From contig JAKVOM010000001.1 of NCBI GenBank assembly GCA_022482815.1, forward strand, positions 2,066,946-2,130,945: a DNA stretch of 64,000 bases, given 5' to 3'. Of the stretch, positions 8,978 to 17,840 are shown piece by piece. The stretch's first letter is position 1; each line of letters opens with the position of its first letter. Below the pieces are notes generated by a model. It searched no databases, was not told where the DNA came from, and was given only the letters and a program-made list of their open reading frames with translations. The DNA is from Acidaminococcus sp. GTDB taxonomy: Bacteria; Bacillota; Negativicutes; Acidaminococcales; Acidaminococcaceae. A program made the translations under genes and the position numbers.

Positions 8978-9269
8978 ATGCAAAAAATCGAACTTAAAAT
9001 AATGCCTTATAATAATTGTTCATTTTGTCAAATCCTTTACAATTTTTTAAAAAACAAAATTATGTAACATATTTTACCCCAAATATTTTTATTATTTTAT
9101 AATTAATTTTTTTCTTATTTCCTCTTGTAAAGTAGCATTTACCTGCTATAATAAGGAAGTACAACGACTTGTGTACATAAAGTTTATATGCGAGAGACTA
9201 ATGTGTACAAGTTGCACTATAATTATCACACTTCGTTATACTCATTTTTTTACTACAGGAGGGGTTCTC
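8978..9269 (+). promoter_or_regulatory. AT-rich promoter region of pyruvate carboxylase with inverted repeat
   Basis: Very AT-rich leader. A possible promoter has TTGTAA at 9125-9130, a 16-base spacer and TATAAT at 9147-9152. Just downstream lies an imperfect inverted repeat, ACTTGTGTACAT (9167-9178) and ATGTGTACAAGT (9201-9212), 10 of 12 positions pairing, which could be an operator or a leader hairpin. A second TATAAT is at 9218-9223. No gene seen here; the reading frame upstream of the GTG at 9270 lacks an RBS-supported start. Confidence 0.5.
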
Positions 9270-12200
9270 GTGAGAAAGATTCGTTCGGTTTTGGTGGCTA
9301 ACCGAGGTGAAATAGCCATTCGTGTTTTTCGTGCCTGCAATGAATTAGGAATTCGTACGGTTGCAATCTATTCCAAGGAAGATTCTCTTTCTCTGCACCG
9401 TTTTCGAGCTGATGAGTCCTATCTCGTAGGAGAAGGCAAAAAGCCGGTTGACGCCTACCTTGATATCGATGATATCATCCGTATTGCCCATGAGCATCAT
9501 GTCGATGCCATCCATCCAGGCTACGGTTTCCTTTCAGAAAATGCTGAATTGGCTAAACGCTGCGAAGAAGAAGGCATTATCTTTATCGGCCCGAAGGTCG
9601 AACACCTGATTATGTTCGGTGATAAAGTGAATGCCCGCAAGCAGGCCAAGAAAGCAGGTATCCAGTATATTCCGGGTAGTGACGGTCCTGTCATGAACTA
9701 CGCCGAAGTAGAAAAATTTGCCCGGGATGTAGGTTTCCCGATTATGCTGAAAGCCGTTAATGGCGGCGGCGGCCGCGGTATGCGTATGGTTGACCGCATG
9801 GCCGATCTGCGCGACGCCTATGATCGTGCCAAGTCCGAAGCTAAACTCGCTTTCGGCAATGATGAAATCTATGTAGAAAAGTATATTCAGAATCCTAAGC
9901 ACGTAGAAGTGCAGGTCATGGGTGATGAATACGGTCATGTGGTTCATCTTTTTGAACGTGACTGTTCCATTCAGCGCCGCCATCAGAAAGTCGTTGAAAT
10001 TGCTCCGGCTTTCGCCCTGCCTGTGGAACTGCGTCAGAAAATCTGCGATGCCGCCATTAAACTCATGAGCAATGTGCACTACGTAAATGCCGGTACCGTT
10101 GAATTCCTGGTTACGCCGGACGGTCAGTTTTACTTCATTGAAGTTAACCCGCGTGTCCAGGTAGAACATACGGTCACCGAAATGATTACGGGCATCGATA
10201 TTGTCCAGACCCAAATCAAGGTGGCAGAAGGGTATGCCCTCGACAGTGAAGAAATCGGTATTCCTTCCCAGGAATCCATTCAGTGCCGCGGCAACGCTAT
10301 TCAGTGCCGTATTACGACCGAAGACCCGACGAATAACTTCATGCCTGATTCCGGTAAAATCATTGCTTACCGCAGCGGCGGCGGTTTTGGCGTACGTCTC
10401 GACAGCGGCAACGCTTTTACGGGCGCCATCATCACTCCGTACTATGATTCCCTCCTGGTTAAGGCGACCACGTATGGCCTGAGCCATGCCAAGGCTGTGC
10501 AGAAGATGCTGCGTGTACTCGGTGAATTCCGTATCCGCGGTGTCAAGACGAATATCGGTTTCTTAATTAATGTACTGAAGGAACCTTCCTTTGTAAAAGG
10601 TGACTATAACGTCAACTTCATCGATAACCATCCTGAGCTCTTCGATCTGCCGGTCGTTCATGACCGCGGGACGAAGCTCCTGAAATACATCGGTGATACG
10701 ACCGTTAACGGCTACAGCAATGCCGGGCATCAGGATGTGCCTGATTTTGTGCCTCTGGAAATGCCGGTGCCGGCGGAAGGTGACTTCCCGAAGGGCACGA
10801 AGCAGCTCTTTGACGAAATGGGTCCTGATAAGTTCTCCAAATGGATTCTCGACCAAAAGAAGGTACTGCTGACAGATACGACCATGCGTGATGCCCATCA
10901 GTCCCTTATGGCAACGCGTGTCCGCACCATTGATATGCTGCGCGTCCTGGAAACGGCTGCCAAGAAGCTGCCGCATTTCTTCTCCTATGAGTGCTGGGGC
11001 GGCGCTACCTTTGACGTGGCTTATCGTTTCCTCTATGAAGATCCGTGGGAACGGCTTCGTAAAATTTGTGAAAAGTCCCCGAATATCCTGCACCAGATGC
11101 TGATCCGCGGCGCTAACGCCGTCGGCTATACCAGCTATCCGGATAACGTAGTCAAGAACTTCGTGGAACTTTCTGCCAAAAACGGCGTCGATGTCTTCCG
11201 TATCTTTGACTCCCTGAACAGCCTTGACAATATGTATGAGACAATTCAGGACGTCCGTGAAACGGGCAAGATTGCCGAAGTGGCCCTGTGCTACACCGGG
11301 GATATCCTGGATCCGTCGCGGCCAAAGTACAACCTTGATTATTATGTCAAGATGGCAAAGGAACTGCAGCGTGCCGGTGCCAATATCATCGCAATCAAGG
11401 ATATGGCCGGTCTGCTCAAGCCGGAAGCCGCTTATCAGCTCGTTTCTGCTTTGAAGGATGCTGTAGATCTGCCGATTCATCTGCATACGCACGATGGGGC
11501 AGGCAACGCAGTGACGACGCTCTGCCGGGCTGCCGATGCCGGCGTTGATATCGTGGATGTAGCCTACGCTTCCTTCGCAGGCGGTACGAGCCAGCCCAGC
11601 ATGAACAGCTTCTATTACGCTATGAGCGGCAAGGATCGTCAGCCGGAAATGGATACAGACTCCATGGAAGAAATCACGCGTTACTGGGCTACGGTTCGTC
11701 CATACTACAAAGGCGTAGATAAGGCGGAACCGTATCCAAACACGGAAACTTATTACTGCGAAATGCCTGGCGGTCAGTTCTCCAATCTGCGTCAGCAGGC
11801 CAAGGCTTTAGGCCTGGGTGACCGTTGGAACGACATTAAGAAGATGTATCATGATGTCAACCTTATGTTCGGCGATATCGTAAAAGTGACGCCGTCCTCC
11901 AAGGTTGTCGGCGATATGACGCTCTTCATGGTGCAGAACGGACTGACGGAAAAGGATATTTACGAAAAGGGTGATACGATTGACTTCCCGAAGTCTGTCG
12001 TAGAATTCTTCGAAGGCCGTCTGGGCTTCCCGTACCAGGGCTTCCCTGAGAAACTCCAGAAGATTATTCTGAAGGGGAAGAAGCCGCTTACGCAGCGCCC
12101 GGGCAAGCTTCTTGATCCGGTGGATTTCGAATCTGTCCGCAGCAAACTTGCCAGCGCAGGCTACGGCAGCACGGATGAAGATATCAACGCATACTGCCAG

Positions 12201-12701
12201 TATCCGAAAGTCTTTGCTGACTACAGCGAGAAGCTGAAGCGCTATGGCGATGTCAGCGTACTGGATACGCCGACGTTCTTCTTCGGCATGAAGGTCAATG
12301 AAGAAATCACGGTTGAACTGGAAGAAGGCGTGCAGCTCATTATCCGCCTGATCAATATCAGTGATCCTGACGATGACGGTATGCGTACGATTACCTTCAT
12401 GTTCAACGGTGCTGAACGTGAAATCCAGGTACTTGATAAGAGCGTCAACCAGACGACTGTCAAGACGAAGAAGGCTGATCCGGATAAGCCCGGCGATATC
12501 GGTGCCACCCTTTCCGGGTCCGTCGTAAAGGTACTCGTGACGAAGGGTCAGAAAGTCAAGAAGGGCGATCCGCTGGTCGTTACGGAAGCTATGAAGATGG
12601 AAACTACCATCACTTCCCCGATTGACGGTGTCGTTGGCGAGATTTATGCTCAAAAAGGCAAGGCCATCATCAGCGGCGACTGCCTGCTTGAAATTGAATA
12701 A
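9270..12701 (+). CDS. pyc: Pyruvate carboxylase, single-chain
   Basis: Biotin enzyme converting pyruvate, bicarbonate and ATP to oxaloacetate; anaplerotic supply for aspartate and C4 acids, and so for the lysine/DAP pathway encoded later in this window. It has 1143 residues, the family norm. Domains: N-terminal biotin carboxylase with ATP-grasp loop GGGGRGMR (about residues 1-460), carboxyltransferase beginning near residue 535 (TTMRDAHQS), conserved C-terminal tetramerisation region, and a biotinyl domain with the biotin lysine Lys1109 in EAMKME. The GTG at 9270 follows caggagggg and gives the canonical N-terminus MRKIRSVLVANRGEIA; a longer frame from 9171 is unsupported. Confidence 0.97.
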   Translation: MRKIRSVLVANRGEIAIRVFRACNELGIRTVAIYSKEDSLSLHRFRADESYLVGEGKKPVDAYLDIDDIIRIAHEHHVDAIHPGYGFLSENAELAKRCEEEGIIFIGPKVEHLIMFGDKVNARKQAKKAGIQYIPGSDGPVMNYAEVEKFARDVGFPIMLKAVNGGGGRGMRMVDRMADLRDAYDRAKSEAKLAFGNDEIYVEKYIQNPKHVEVQVMGDEYGHVVHLFERDCSIQRRHQKVVEIAPAFALPVELRQKICDAAIKLMSNVHYVNAGTVEFLVTPDGQFYFIEVNPRVQVEHTVTEMITGIDIVQTQIKVAEGYALDSEEIGIPSQESIQCRGNAIQCRITTEDPTNNFMPDSGKIIAYRSGGGFGVRLDSGNAFTGAIITPYYDSLLVKATTYGLSHAKAVQKMLRVLGEFRIRGVKTNIGFLINVLKEPSFVKGDYNVNFIDNHPELFDLPVVHDRGTKLLKYIGDTTVNGYSNAGHQDVPDFVPLEMPVPAEGDFPKGTKQLFDEMGPDKFSKWILDQKKVLLTDTTMRDAHQSLMATRVRTIDMLRVLETAAKKLPHFFSYECWGGATFDVAYRFLYEDPWERLRKICEKSPNILHQMLIRGANAVGYTSYPDNVVKNFVELSAKNGVDVFRIFDSLNSLDNMYETIQDVRETGKIAEVALCYTGDILDPSRPKYNLDYYVKMAKELQRAGANIIAIKDMAGLLKPEAAYQLVSALKDAVDLPIHLHTHDGAGNAVTTLCRAADAGVDIVDVAYASFAGGTSQPSMNSFYYAMSGKDRQPEMDTDSMEEITRYWATVRPYYKGVDKAEPYPNTETYYCEMPGGQFSNLRQQAKALGLGDRWNDIKKMYHDVNLMFGDIVKVTPSSKVVGDMTLFMVQNGLTEKDIYEKGDTIDFPKSVVEFFEGRLGFPYQGFPEKLQKIILKGKKPLTQRPGKLLDPVDFESVRSKLASAGYGSTDEDINAYCQYPKVFADYSEKLKRYGDVSVLDTPTFFFGMKVNEEITVELEEGVQLIIRLINISDPDDDGMRTITFMFNGAEREIQVLDKSVNQTTVKTKKADPDKPGDIGATLSGSVVKVLVTKGQKVKKGDPLVVTEAMKMETTITSPIDGVVGEIYAQKGKAIISGDCLLEIE

Positions 12702-12716
12702 ACTCCTTCTCTCAAT

Positions 12717-12766
12717 AAAAGGGGCTGTGAGATAATGTACACGCATTATTTCACAGCCCCTTTTCG
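12717..12766 (+). terminator. Terminator after pyc, member of a repeated hairpin family
   Basis: Arms AAAAGGGGCTGTGA (12717-12730) and TCACAGCCCCTTTT (12751-12764) pair perfectly. Closely similar hairpins occur at 27291-27336 and 32981-33025. Confidence 0.9.
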
Positions 12767-13049
12767 CAGGCCGCAGGTTGCTGGTCGCATTGTATGTAGA
12801 AAAATTACGAAAGCAATTTTTTCTCAATTTCATAAAGTCAGGTTCTTGCTGCTGCAGGCCCGCCGGCGAAGCCGGCCACAGCGTTATAGCAGCGCAGTTT
12901 TTACCCGTAGGTTAAAAGCGCTTTTTATAAAGCGCCACAGCGTCACATCCGCACTACCCGTAAAACGGGTGGTGCTATTTTACCCCCTACAATCTTAATT
13001 AGAGATATGGTATAATAACACCTAATTGATTTTGAAGGGAGTTGTTTTG
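12767..13049. repeat. Noncoding region with clustered short palindromes
   Basis: Three short palindromes are packed together: GCCGGC-gaa-GCCGGC (12862-12876), GCGCTTT-ttat-AAAGCGC (12918-12935) and ACCCGT-aaa-ACGGGT (12956-12970). The first two are each followed directly by CCACAGCGT (12876-12884 and 12935-12943), so the unit hairpin plus CCACAGCGT is repeated. This resembles REP-type noncoding elements. A TGGTATAAT extended -10 near 13010 probably drives mscL. Confidence 0.5.
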
Positions 13050-13493
13050 ATGTCCAACTTTTTGAAAGAATTTAAGGCGTTTGCTCTGCGCGGCAACGTG
13101 GTGGACATGGCCGTCGGCGTTATCATTGGCGGTGCTTTCGGTAAGATTGTGGCCTCCTTTGTCTCCGACATCATTATGCCTCCGATCGGGAAAATTATCG
13201 GTGGTGTTGATTTCTCCAATTTGTTCATCAACCTTTCCGATAAAAAGGTAAGTACGCTTGCCGAAGCTACGGCTGCCAAGGTTCCTGTCATTGCCTATGG
13301 TAAGTTTTTGACGAGTGTCATTGACTTTATCATCATGGCTTTCGTCATTTTCTGCATGATTTCAGTCCTGAATAAGTTTAAGAAGGAAGAAGTCAAGGAA
13401 CCGGAAAGACTCTGCCCGTACTGCAAGATGCCGGTGGATAAAGAAGCGACCAGGTGCCCTCACTGCACTTCCGAGCTTCCGAAGAATGCATAA
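13050..13493 (+). CDS. mscL: Large-conductance mechanosensitive channel with C-terminal zinc ribbon
   Basis: Opens under membrane tension to release solutes on osmotic downshock. It has 147 residues: N-terminal amphipathic helix, first membrane helix with the pore-lining [17 protein letters not shown] (15-31), periplasmic loop, and second membrane helix (about 85-107). The usual C-terminal helical bundle is followed by a zinc ribbon, Cys122, Cys125, Cys136 and Cys139 (CPYC and CPHC). That ribbon is absent from E. coli MscL (136 residues). The ATG at 13050 fits the conserved N-terminus; RBS gaaggga. Confidence 0.95.
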   Translation: MSNFLKEFKAFALRGNVVDMAVGVIIGGAFGKIVASFVSDIIMPPIGKIIGGVDFSNLFINLSDKKVSTLAEATAAKVPVIAYGKFLTSVIDFIIMAFVIFCMISVLNKFKKEEVKEPERLCPYCKMPVDKEATRCPHCTSELPKNA

Positions 13494-13520
13494 TCCGGCT
13501 CTAATTTATGCTGCTTATTC

Positions 13521-13560
13521 GTACCTGCTGCGAATCTGATTCCGGCAGGTACTCTGTTAT
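13521..13560 (+). terminator. Hairpin after mscL
   Basis: Arms GTACCTGC (13521-13528) and GCAGGTAC (13545-13552) followed by a weakly T-rich stretch. Probable mscL terminator; it also forms the tyrS upstream region. No T-box signature was found here. Confidence 0.5.
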
Positions 13561-13602
13561 TTATACATTAAGTGATTTTTATCATTCGAGGAGGTTATTC
13601 CA

Positions 13603-14829
13603 ATGAACGTATTAGATACGCTTCAGGAAAGAGGATACCTGAAACAATTATCCCATGAACAAGAAATGCGAGAACTGCTGGATAAAGAGAAGATCACTTT
13701 CTATATCGGTTTTGACCCTACGGCTGACAGCCTTCATGTCGGTCACTTTATAGCCCTTATGGTCATGGCCCATATGCAGCGGGCCGGCCACCGTCCTATT
13801 GTCCTCTTAGGCGGCGGTACCGGTATGATCGGCGACCCCAGCGGCAAGAATGAAATGCGTAAGATGCTGACTCCGGAATTTATTCAGCACAACGTGGAAT
13901 GTTTCAAAAAACAGGTAGGCCGTTTCATTGATTTCTCTGACGGCAAAGCTATTATTGCCAACAATGCCGATTGGCTGCTGGATCTGAACTATGTAAAGTT
14001 TTTGCGGGAAATTGGAGTGCATTTCTCCGTGAACCGGATGCTGGCTGCCGAATGCTATAAAAATCGTCTTGCCAGTGAAAACGGACTTTCTTTCTTTGAA
14101 ATGAACTATATGATTATGCAGGCATATGACTTCTATATGCTGCATAAGAAATATAATTGTGTCATGGAGCTCGGCGGCGATGACCAGTGGTCCAACATGA
14201 TTGCCGGCGTGGAACTGATTCGCCGCAAGGATCATCAGCCTGCTTTCTGCATGACCAACACGCTCCTGACAAACAGCCAGGGCCAGAAGATGGGTAAGAC
14301 CGTAGGCGGTGCCGTATGGCTGTCTGCGGAAAAGACGTCTCCTTATGATTTCTATCAATACTGGAGAAACATCGATGATGCGGATGTAGAGAAGTGCCTC
14401 GCGCTTTTGACTTTCCTTCCGATGGATGAAGTCAGACGTCTGGGCAGCCTCAAGGGTTCGGCAATCAATGATGCCAAGGTTACGCTTGCTTACGAAGTGA
14501 CAAAGCTGGTTCACGGCGAAGAAGAAGCTAAAAAGGCCAAAGAAGCAGCGGAAGCTGTATTTGGCAGCGGTTCCAACAAGGAAAACATGCCGACTGTTGA
14601 AATTACGCAGGATAAGCTTGGTACAAAGCTGCTCGACCTGATGCAGGAAAATAAGATTATTGCTACGAAGAGTGAAGGCCGTCGTTTGATCAAGCAGAAT
14701 GGCCTGAGCCTTGGTGATGATAAAGTCACCGATTTTGATCTTGCTGTTACGGCTGATCTCTTTAAAGGCAATGATGAGCTGATGCTTCGCAAGGGTAAGA
14801 AGAAGTATTACCGTCTCGTCTTAAAATAA
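13603..14829 (+). CDS. tyrS: Tyrosyl-tRNA synthetase
   Basis: Charges tRNA-Tyr with tyrosine. A 408-residue class I synthetase: HIGH-type motif HVGH at 45-48, KMSKS-type motif KMGKT at 229-233, and a C-terminal S4 RNA-binding domain (about residues 340-408). Length and motif variants fit the bacterial TyrS. RBS gaggagg before ATG. The gene lies alone between the mscL hairpin and its own terminator. Confidence 0.97.
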   Translation: MNVLDTLQERGYLKQLSHEQEMRELLDKEKITFYIGFDPTADSLHVGHFIALMVMAHMQRAGHRPIVLLGGGTGMIGDPSGKNEMRKMLTPEFIQHNVECFKKQVGRFIDFSDGKAIIANNADWLLDLNYVKFLREIGVHFSVNRMLAAECYKNRLASENGLSFFEMNYMIMQAYDFYMLHKKYNCVMELGGDDQWSNMIAGVELIRRKDHQPAFCMTNTLLTNSQGQKMGKTVGGAVWLSAEKTSPYDFYQYWRNIDDADVEKCLALLTFLPMDEVRRLGSLKGSAINDAKVTLAYEVTKLVHGEEEAKKAKEAAEAVFGSGSNKENMPTVEITQDKLGTKLLDLMQENKIIATKSEGRRLIKQNGLSLGDDKVTDFDLAVTADLFKGNDELMLRKGKKKYYRLVLK

Positions 14830-14836
14830 GCATGCT

Positions 14837-14869
14837 GAGGATGCTGCTTTTGCAGTGTCCTCTTTTTTT
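14837..14869 (+). terminator. Terminator after tyrS
   Basis: GAGGA, mismatch, CTGC / GCAG, mismatch, TCCTC hairpin followed by seven T residues. Confidence 0.85.
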
Positions 14870-15053
14870 GTCTCAATCGGTAGATTTATGGACAGATAAT
14901 TTATAATCGTTCATTGCCGGAACAGAGGATGGAACCTGACTTTTCACGTTTCCGACTCACTTTTTGCCGGTATCGTGCTTCTTTTATCTATTTGTTCCAT
15001 GTGGTATAATAATCTGATTAATGATGCATAAAGTTGCGTTCGAGGTGAACACG

Positions 15054-15695
15054 ATGGATGATGAACTGAAGAAAAAACAAGATGAAGATGTCGCAGTAGA
15101 AGAACAAGACGAAGATATGGGATCGATTCAAGTTGATGATGAAGTCCTGAGCATTGTGGCCGGTCTTGCGGCCTCCGAAGTTCCTGGTGTCTACGGAATG
15201 AGCGGCGGAATCCGCGGCGGCATCAACGATATGCTTGGCAAGCAGAATTTTTCAAAAGGAATTAAGGTTTATACAGAAGGTAAAACGGTTCGTGTGGAAG
15301 TCCATATGATTATTACGTATGGCTACAATATCCCGGATGTAGCTATCAAGCTGCAGGAAAAAGTCAAGGAAGCCGTCGAAAGCATGGCCGGCTACGAGGT
15401 TACAGCCGTAGATGTCCATGTGGAGGGCGTGCGTAAGGATAAGCTGAACAACCTTGAAGAAACAAAAGATGATGTAGAGGATTTGGAAAAGAAATATAAA
15501 GAAGCCGAATCGGAGGAACTTTCCCAGAAATCTGAGGCAAAGCCTGAAGAGGCAAGCGCAGAAGAGGATAAATCCGAAAACGGGGAAACGCAGAAGGCTG
15601 ATGCGGAAACTTCGGATAAAGCACCGGCTGCAACAGACGCCGCTGCGGAGAAAGAAAAAGTGGAAAGCCAGGAGGCTTCGGGGGATAAGGCATGA
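15054..15695 (+). CDS. Asp23/Gls24 family envelope stress protein
   Basis: Member of the Asp23/Gls24 (DUF322) family, which associates with the membrane through AmaP and is linked to envelope and alkaline stress. It has 213 residues: an acidic N-terminus, the Asp23 domain at about 20-125 (VLSIVAGLAASEVPGVYGM, then VRVEVHMIITYGYNIPDVA), and a long Glu/Lys/Ala-rich low-complexity tail (about 130-213). The ATG at 15054 has gaggtg six bases upstream. It overlaps the AmaP gene by four bases (ATGA), showing translational coupling. A TGGTATAAT -10 lies near 15002. Confidence 0.9.
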   Translation: MDDELKKKQDEDVAVEEQDEDMGSIQVDDEVLSIVAGLAASEVPGVYGMSGGIRGGINDMLGKQNFSKGIKVYTEGKTVRVEVHMIITYGYNIPDVAIKLQEKVKEAVESMAGYEVTAVDVHVEGVRKDKLNNLEETKDDVEDLEKKYKEAESEELSQKSEAKPEEASAEEDKSENGETQKADAETSDKAPAATDAAAEKEKVESQEASGDKA

Positions 15696-16216
15696 GCATT
15701 TTTGATCGCATCATTCTGACGCTGTATACGTTCCTGATGGCTGTGGCCGCTGTGTTGATTATCATCGTCAGCGTCAATTTTGTACCGCTTGACGATTTCG
15801 TGGCCTTTGCCGCACGCATCCCGGGCCGCTGGGAATATACGGTGGGCGGCGCCGTGCTGCTTCTTGTGAGTGTCCGTCTTTTTGTCGCAAACTGGTGGAG
15901 TCACAGCAGCAGTGCCGACCTGACGCTGGAAAGTGAACACGAAGGTCAGATTCACGTGAGCCAGAAGGCACTTGAAGATTATATTGCCAGCTTCAGTAAT
16001 GAAGTGTTCGGCGTTCACAGTGCCAAGGCCCGCATCAAGATGGAAGACCAGAAACTCTCCGTGCGCATCAATGCGTCCATTGAGCCGGGCATCAATATTC
16101 CCGACACAACGGATGAAGTCCGCAGAACGGTAAAAAAGAATATCAAAAAAGTGATAGGCATCGAAGTTTCCGATGTAGAACTCTATTGCAAGCATATTAA
16201 GGCGAAAGAAGAGTAG
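15692..16216 (+). CDS. amaP: Alkaline shock response membrane anchor protein (AmaP)
   Basis: Membrane partner of Asp23. A 174-residue protein with two N-terminal membrane helices (about 8-30 and 50-70) and a cytoplasmic domain that itself resembles the Asp23 fold (VRINASIEPGINIPDTTDEVR). It sits between asp23 and a DUF2273 gene, the order seen in other Firmicutes. The ATG overlaps the asp23 stop codon. Confidence 0.88.
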   Translation: MSIFDRIILTLYTFLMAVAAVLIIIVSVNFVPLDDFVAFAARIPGRWEYTVGGAVLLLVSVRLFVANWWSHSSSADLTLESEHEGQIHVSQKALEDYIASFSNEVFGVHSAKARIKMEDQKLSVRINASIEPGINIPDTTDEVRRTVKKNIKKVIGIEVSDVELYCKHIKAKEE

Positions 16217-16229
16217 GAGGCGAGACGAT

Positions 16230-16454
16230 ATGTGGCAGGAATTGCTGAAAAAATTGTTTGAAACGTCTCGTTGGCGCATTATCTGCGCCTTGATTGGCTT
16301 TTTTGTAGGAATTTTGTTTATTATCCTGGGCTTTTTCCGGGCCGTTTTTCTGCTTTTTTGTATCGGTCTGGGTTTTTATATTGGTTACAAAATGGACGAA
16401 GGAGAAGATCTTGCCGATTTGCTGGATAACTGGCTCCCGCCCTATCATAAATAA
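16230..16454 (+). CDS. Small membrane protein, DUF2273 family
   Basis: A 74-residue protein with one or two hydrophobic helices (ICALIGFFVGILFIILGFF at about 18-36, then VFLLFCIGLGFYIGY) and an acidic C-terminus. Size, topology and position immediately after amaP match DUF2273. Function unknown; it is presumed to work with Asp23 and AmaP. RBS taggaggcg. Confidence 0.85.
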   Translation: MWQELLKKLFETSRWRIICALIGFFVGILFIILGFFRAVFLLFCIGLGFYIGYKMDEGEDLADLLDNWLPPYHK

Positions 16455-16468
16455 GAAATGAGGATACT

Positions 16469-16885
16469 ATGAGTAGAAGAGAAGCAAGAACGGTGGCGCT
16501 GAAGAGTTTGTTTTCCCTGGATTTTTCCTCGGACGCCGTACCGGGTGAAGTCGTAAAAGAACTTCTGGAGGATGAAGACTGCCCTCTGAAAGGGTCCCAT
16601 GACAAAGCTTACACACTGAAGCTGGTTGAAGGGACAAGGAAAAATCTCGAAGCAATCGACGCGGAACTGAATACCCTTTCCAAAGACTGGGCTGTAGACC
16701 GGATGAGCGGTGTCGACCGCAATTTGATGCGCATGGCCGCTTTCGAAATGTACTACAGTGATGAAAAGATTCCGCCGGCCGTAGCCATCAACGAAGCTGT
16801 GGAGATCGCCAAAGTTTACGGCGGTGATGAATCTCCCGCTTTTGTTAACGGTATGCTGGGGACTTTGGTGAAAAAACATGCCTGA
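16469..16885 (+). CDS. nusB: Transcription antitermination factor NusB
   Basis: Binds boxA RNA with NusE (ribosomal protein S10) to promote rRNA antitermination. A 138-residue all-helical protein: MSRREARTVALKSLFSLDF at the start and VDRNLMRMAAFEMYY / VAINEAVEIAKVYG in the C-terminal half are NusB hallmarks. The 3' end overlaps the next gene by eight bases. Confidence 0.94.
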   Translation: MSRREARTVALKSLFSLDFSSDAVPGEVVKELLEDEDCPLKGSHDKAYTLKLVEGTRKNLEAIDAELNTLSKDWAVDRMSGVDRNLMRMAAFEMYYSDEKIPPAVAINEAVEIAKVYGGDESPAFVNGMLGTLVKKHA

Positions 16886-17840
16886 AGAAGCTGTGCTGGG
16901 CATTGATACGAGCTGCTACACCACTTCTGTTGCTATACTTTCGATGGAAGGCACTTTGCTGGAAGACCGGCGGAGAGTACTGTCCGTAAAACCCGGCAGA
17001 AGAGGGCTTGCGCAGTCTGAAATGGTCTTTCAGCATACCCGGAATCTGCCCGAGCTTATTGAATCCTGCAGAATGGAGAAGCTCTCTATCCGGGCCATCG
17101 GCGTTTCCAATAAACCGAGGCCTCTCATAGATTCTTACATGCCGGCTTTTCTGACTGGCTTCGGGCTTGCCCGCAGTCTTGCTCATGTACTGCGCGTCCC
17201 GCTCCATGTACTGACCCATCAGCATAATCACATGTTTGCCGGCCTTTGGTCCGTGAGGAAAGAGGCACCGGCTCATTTTCTTGTTGTCCATGTTTCGGGC
17301 GGCACAACTGACCTGCTTCTTGCAGATAAAAATGACGATGGTGAGTATGCTTTAACGCCTCAGGGTACGAGTATCGATCTTCATGCCGGCCAGATGATTG
17401 ATCGTGTCGGTGTGGCCATCGGACTGCCTTTTCCCTGCGGCCGCCATCTGGAGAAGCTGGCTTTTTCCGCAAAAGAAGCTTTTGATTTGCCCGTCTGGAC
17501 CGATAAGGGAAATATGAGTTTATCCGGCCCGGCCACCAAGGCACTGCGCGCACTGGAACAGGGAGCCGATCCCGCTTCCGTAGCACTCGGTACGGAACGG
17601 GTAATCGCCAAGGGCCTTGTAAAGACAATCAGCAGCGTCTGTGAGGCCCATGACCTGCACGAAGTACTTTTTGTGGGCGGCGTCAGTGCTAACGAAGAAA
17701 TCAGAACGCAGCTTAAACGCCATTTAACAGGAAAACAGATTGAGGTCTGGACTCCTGATCCGGCCTACAGCGTGGACGGGGCCGTTGGCTGCGCTTTTTA
17801 TGCATTACGTAAAGAGAGGAATGGACATGATTTTTGGTAA
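16878..17840 (+). CDS. TsaD/Kae1-like (peptidase M22 family) paralogue
   Basis: A 320-residue ASKHA-fold protein related to TsaD, the tRNA t6A transferase subunit. It shows an N-terminal GIDTSCYTTSVAI, a metal-binding-like His114-x3-His118 pair, VHVSGGTTDLLL, and a C-terminal VGGVSANEEIRTQL. Overall divergence from canonical TsaD and its nusB-xseA neighbourhood suggest the second, uncharacterised paralogue found in several Firmicutes, annotated as O-sialoglycoprotein endopeptidase, a historic name. It overlaps nusB by eight bases and xseA by 14. Confidence 0.82.
   Translation: MPEEAVLGIDTSCYTTSVAILSMEGTLLEDRRRVLSVKPGRRGLAQSEMVFQHTRNLPELIESCRMEKLSIRAIGVSNKPRPLIDSYMPAFLTGFGLARSLAHVLRVPLHVLTHQHNHMFAGLWSVRKEAPAHFLVVHVSGGTTDLLLADKNDDGEYALTPQGTSIDLHAGQMIDRVGVAIGLPFPCGRHLEKLAFSAKEAFDLPVWTDKGNMSLSGPATKALRALEQGADPASVALGTERVIAKGLVKTISSVCEAHDLHEVLFVGGVSANEEIRTQLKRHLTGKQIEVWTPDPAYSVDGAVGCAFYALRKERNGHDFW

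Noticed and set aside
9171-9269. N-terminal extension of pyruvate carboxylase from 9171
   Set aside because: No RBS, overlaps the promoter and inverted repeat, and the GTG at 9270 has a strong RBS and gives the canonical N-terminus.
13494-13602. T-box leader before tyrS
   Set aside because: The gap is too short and lacks the conserved TGGNACCGCG T-box sequence; only a simple hairpin is seen.
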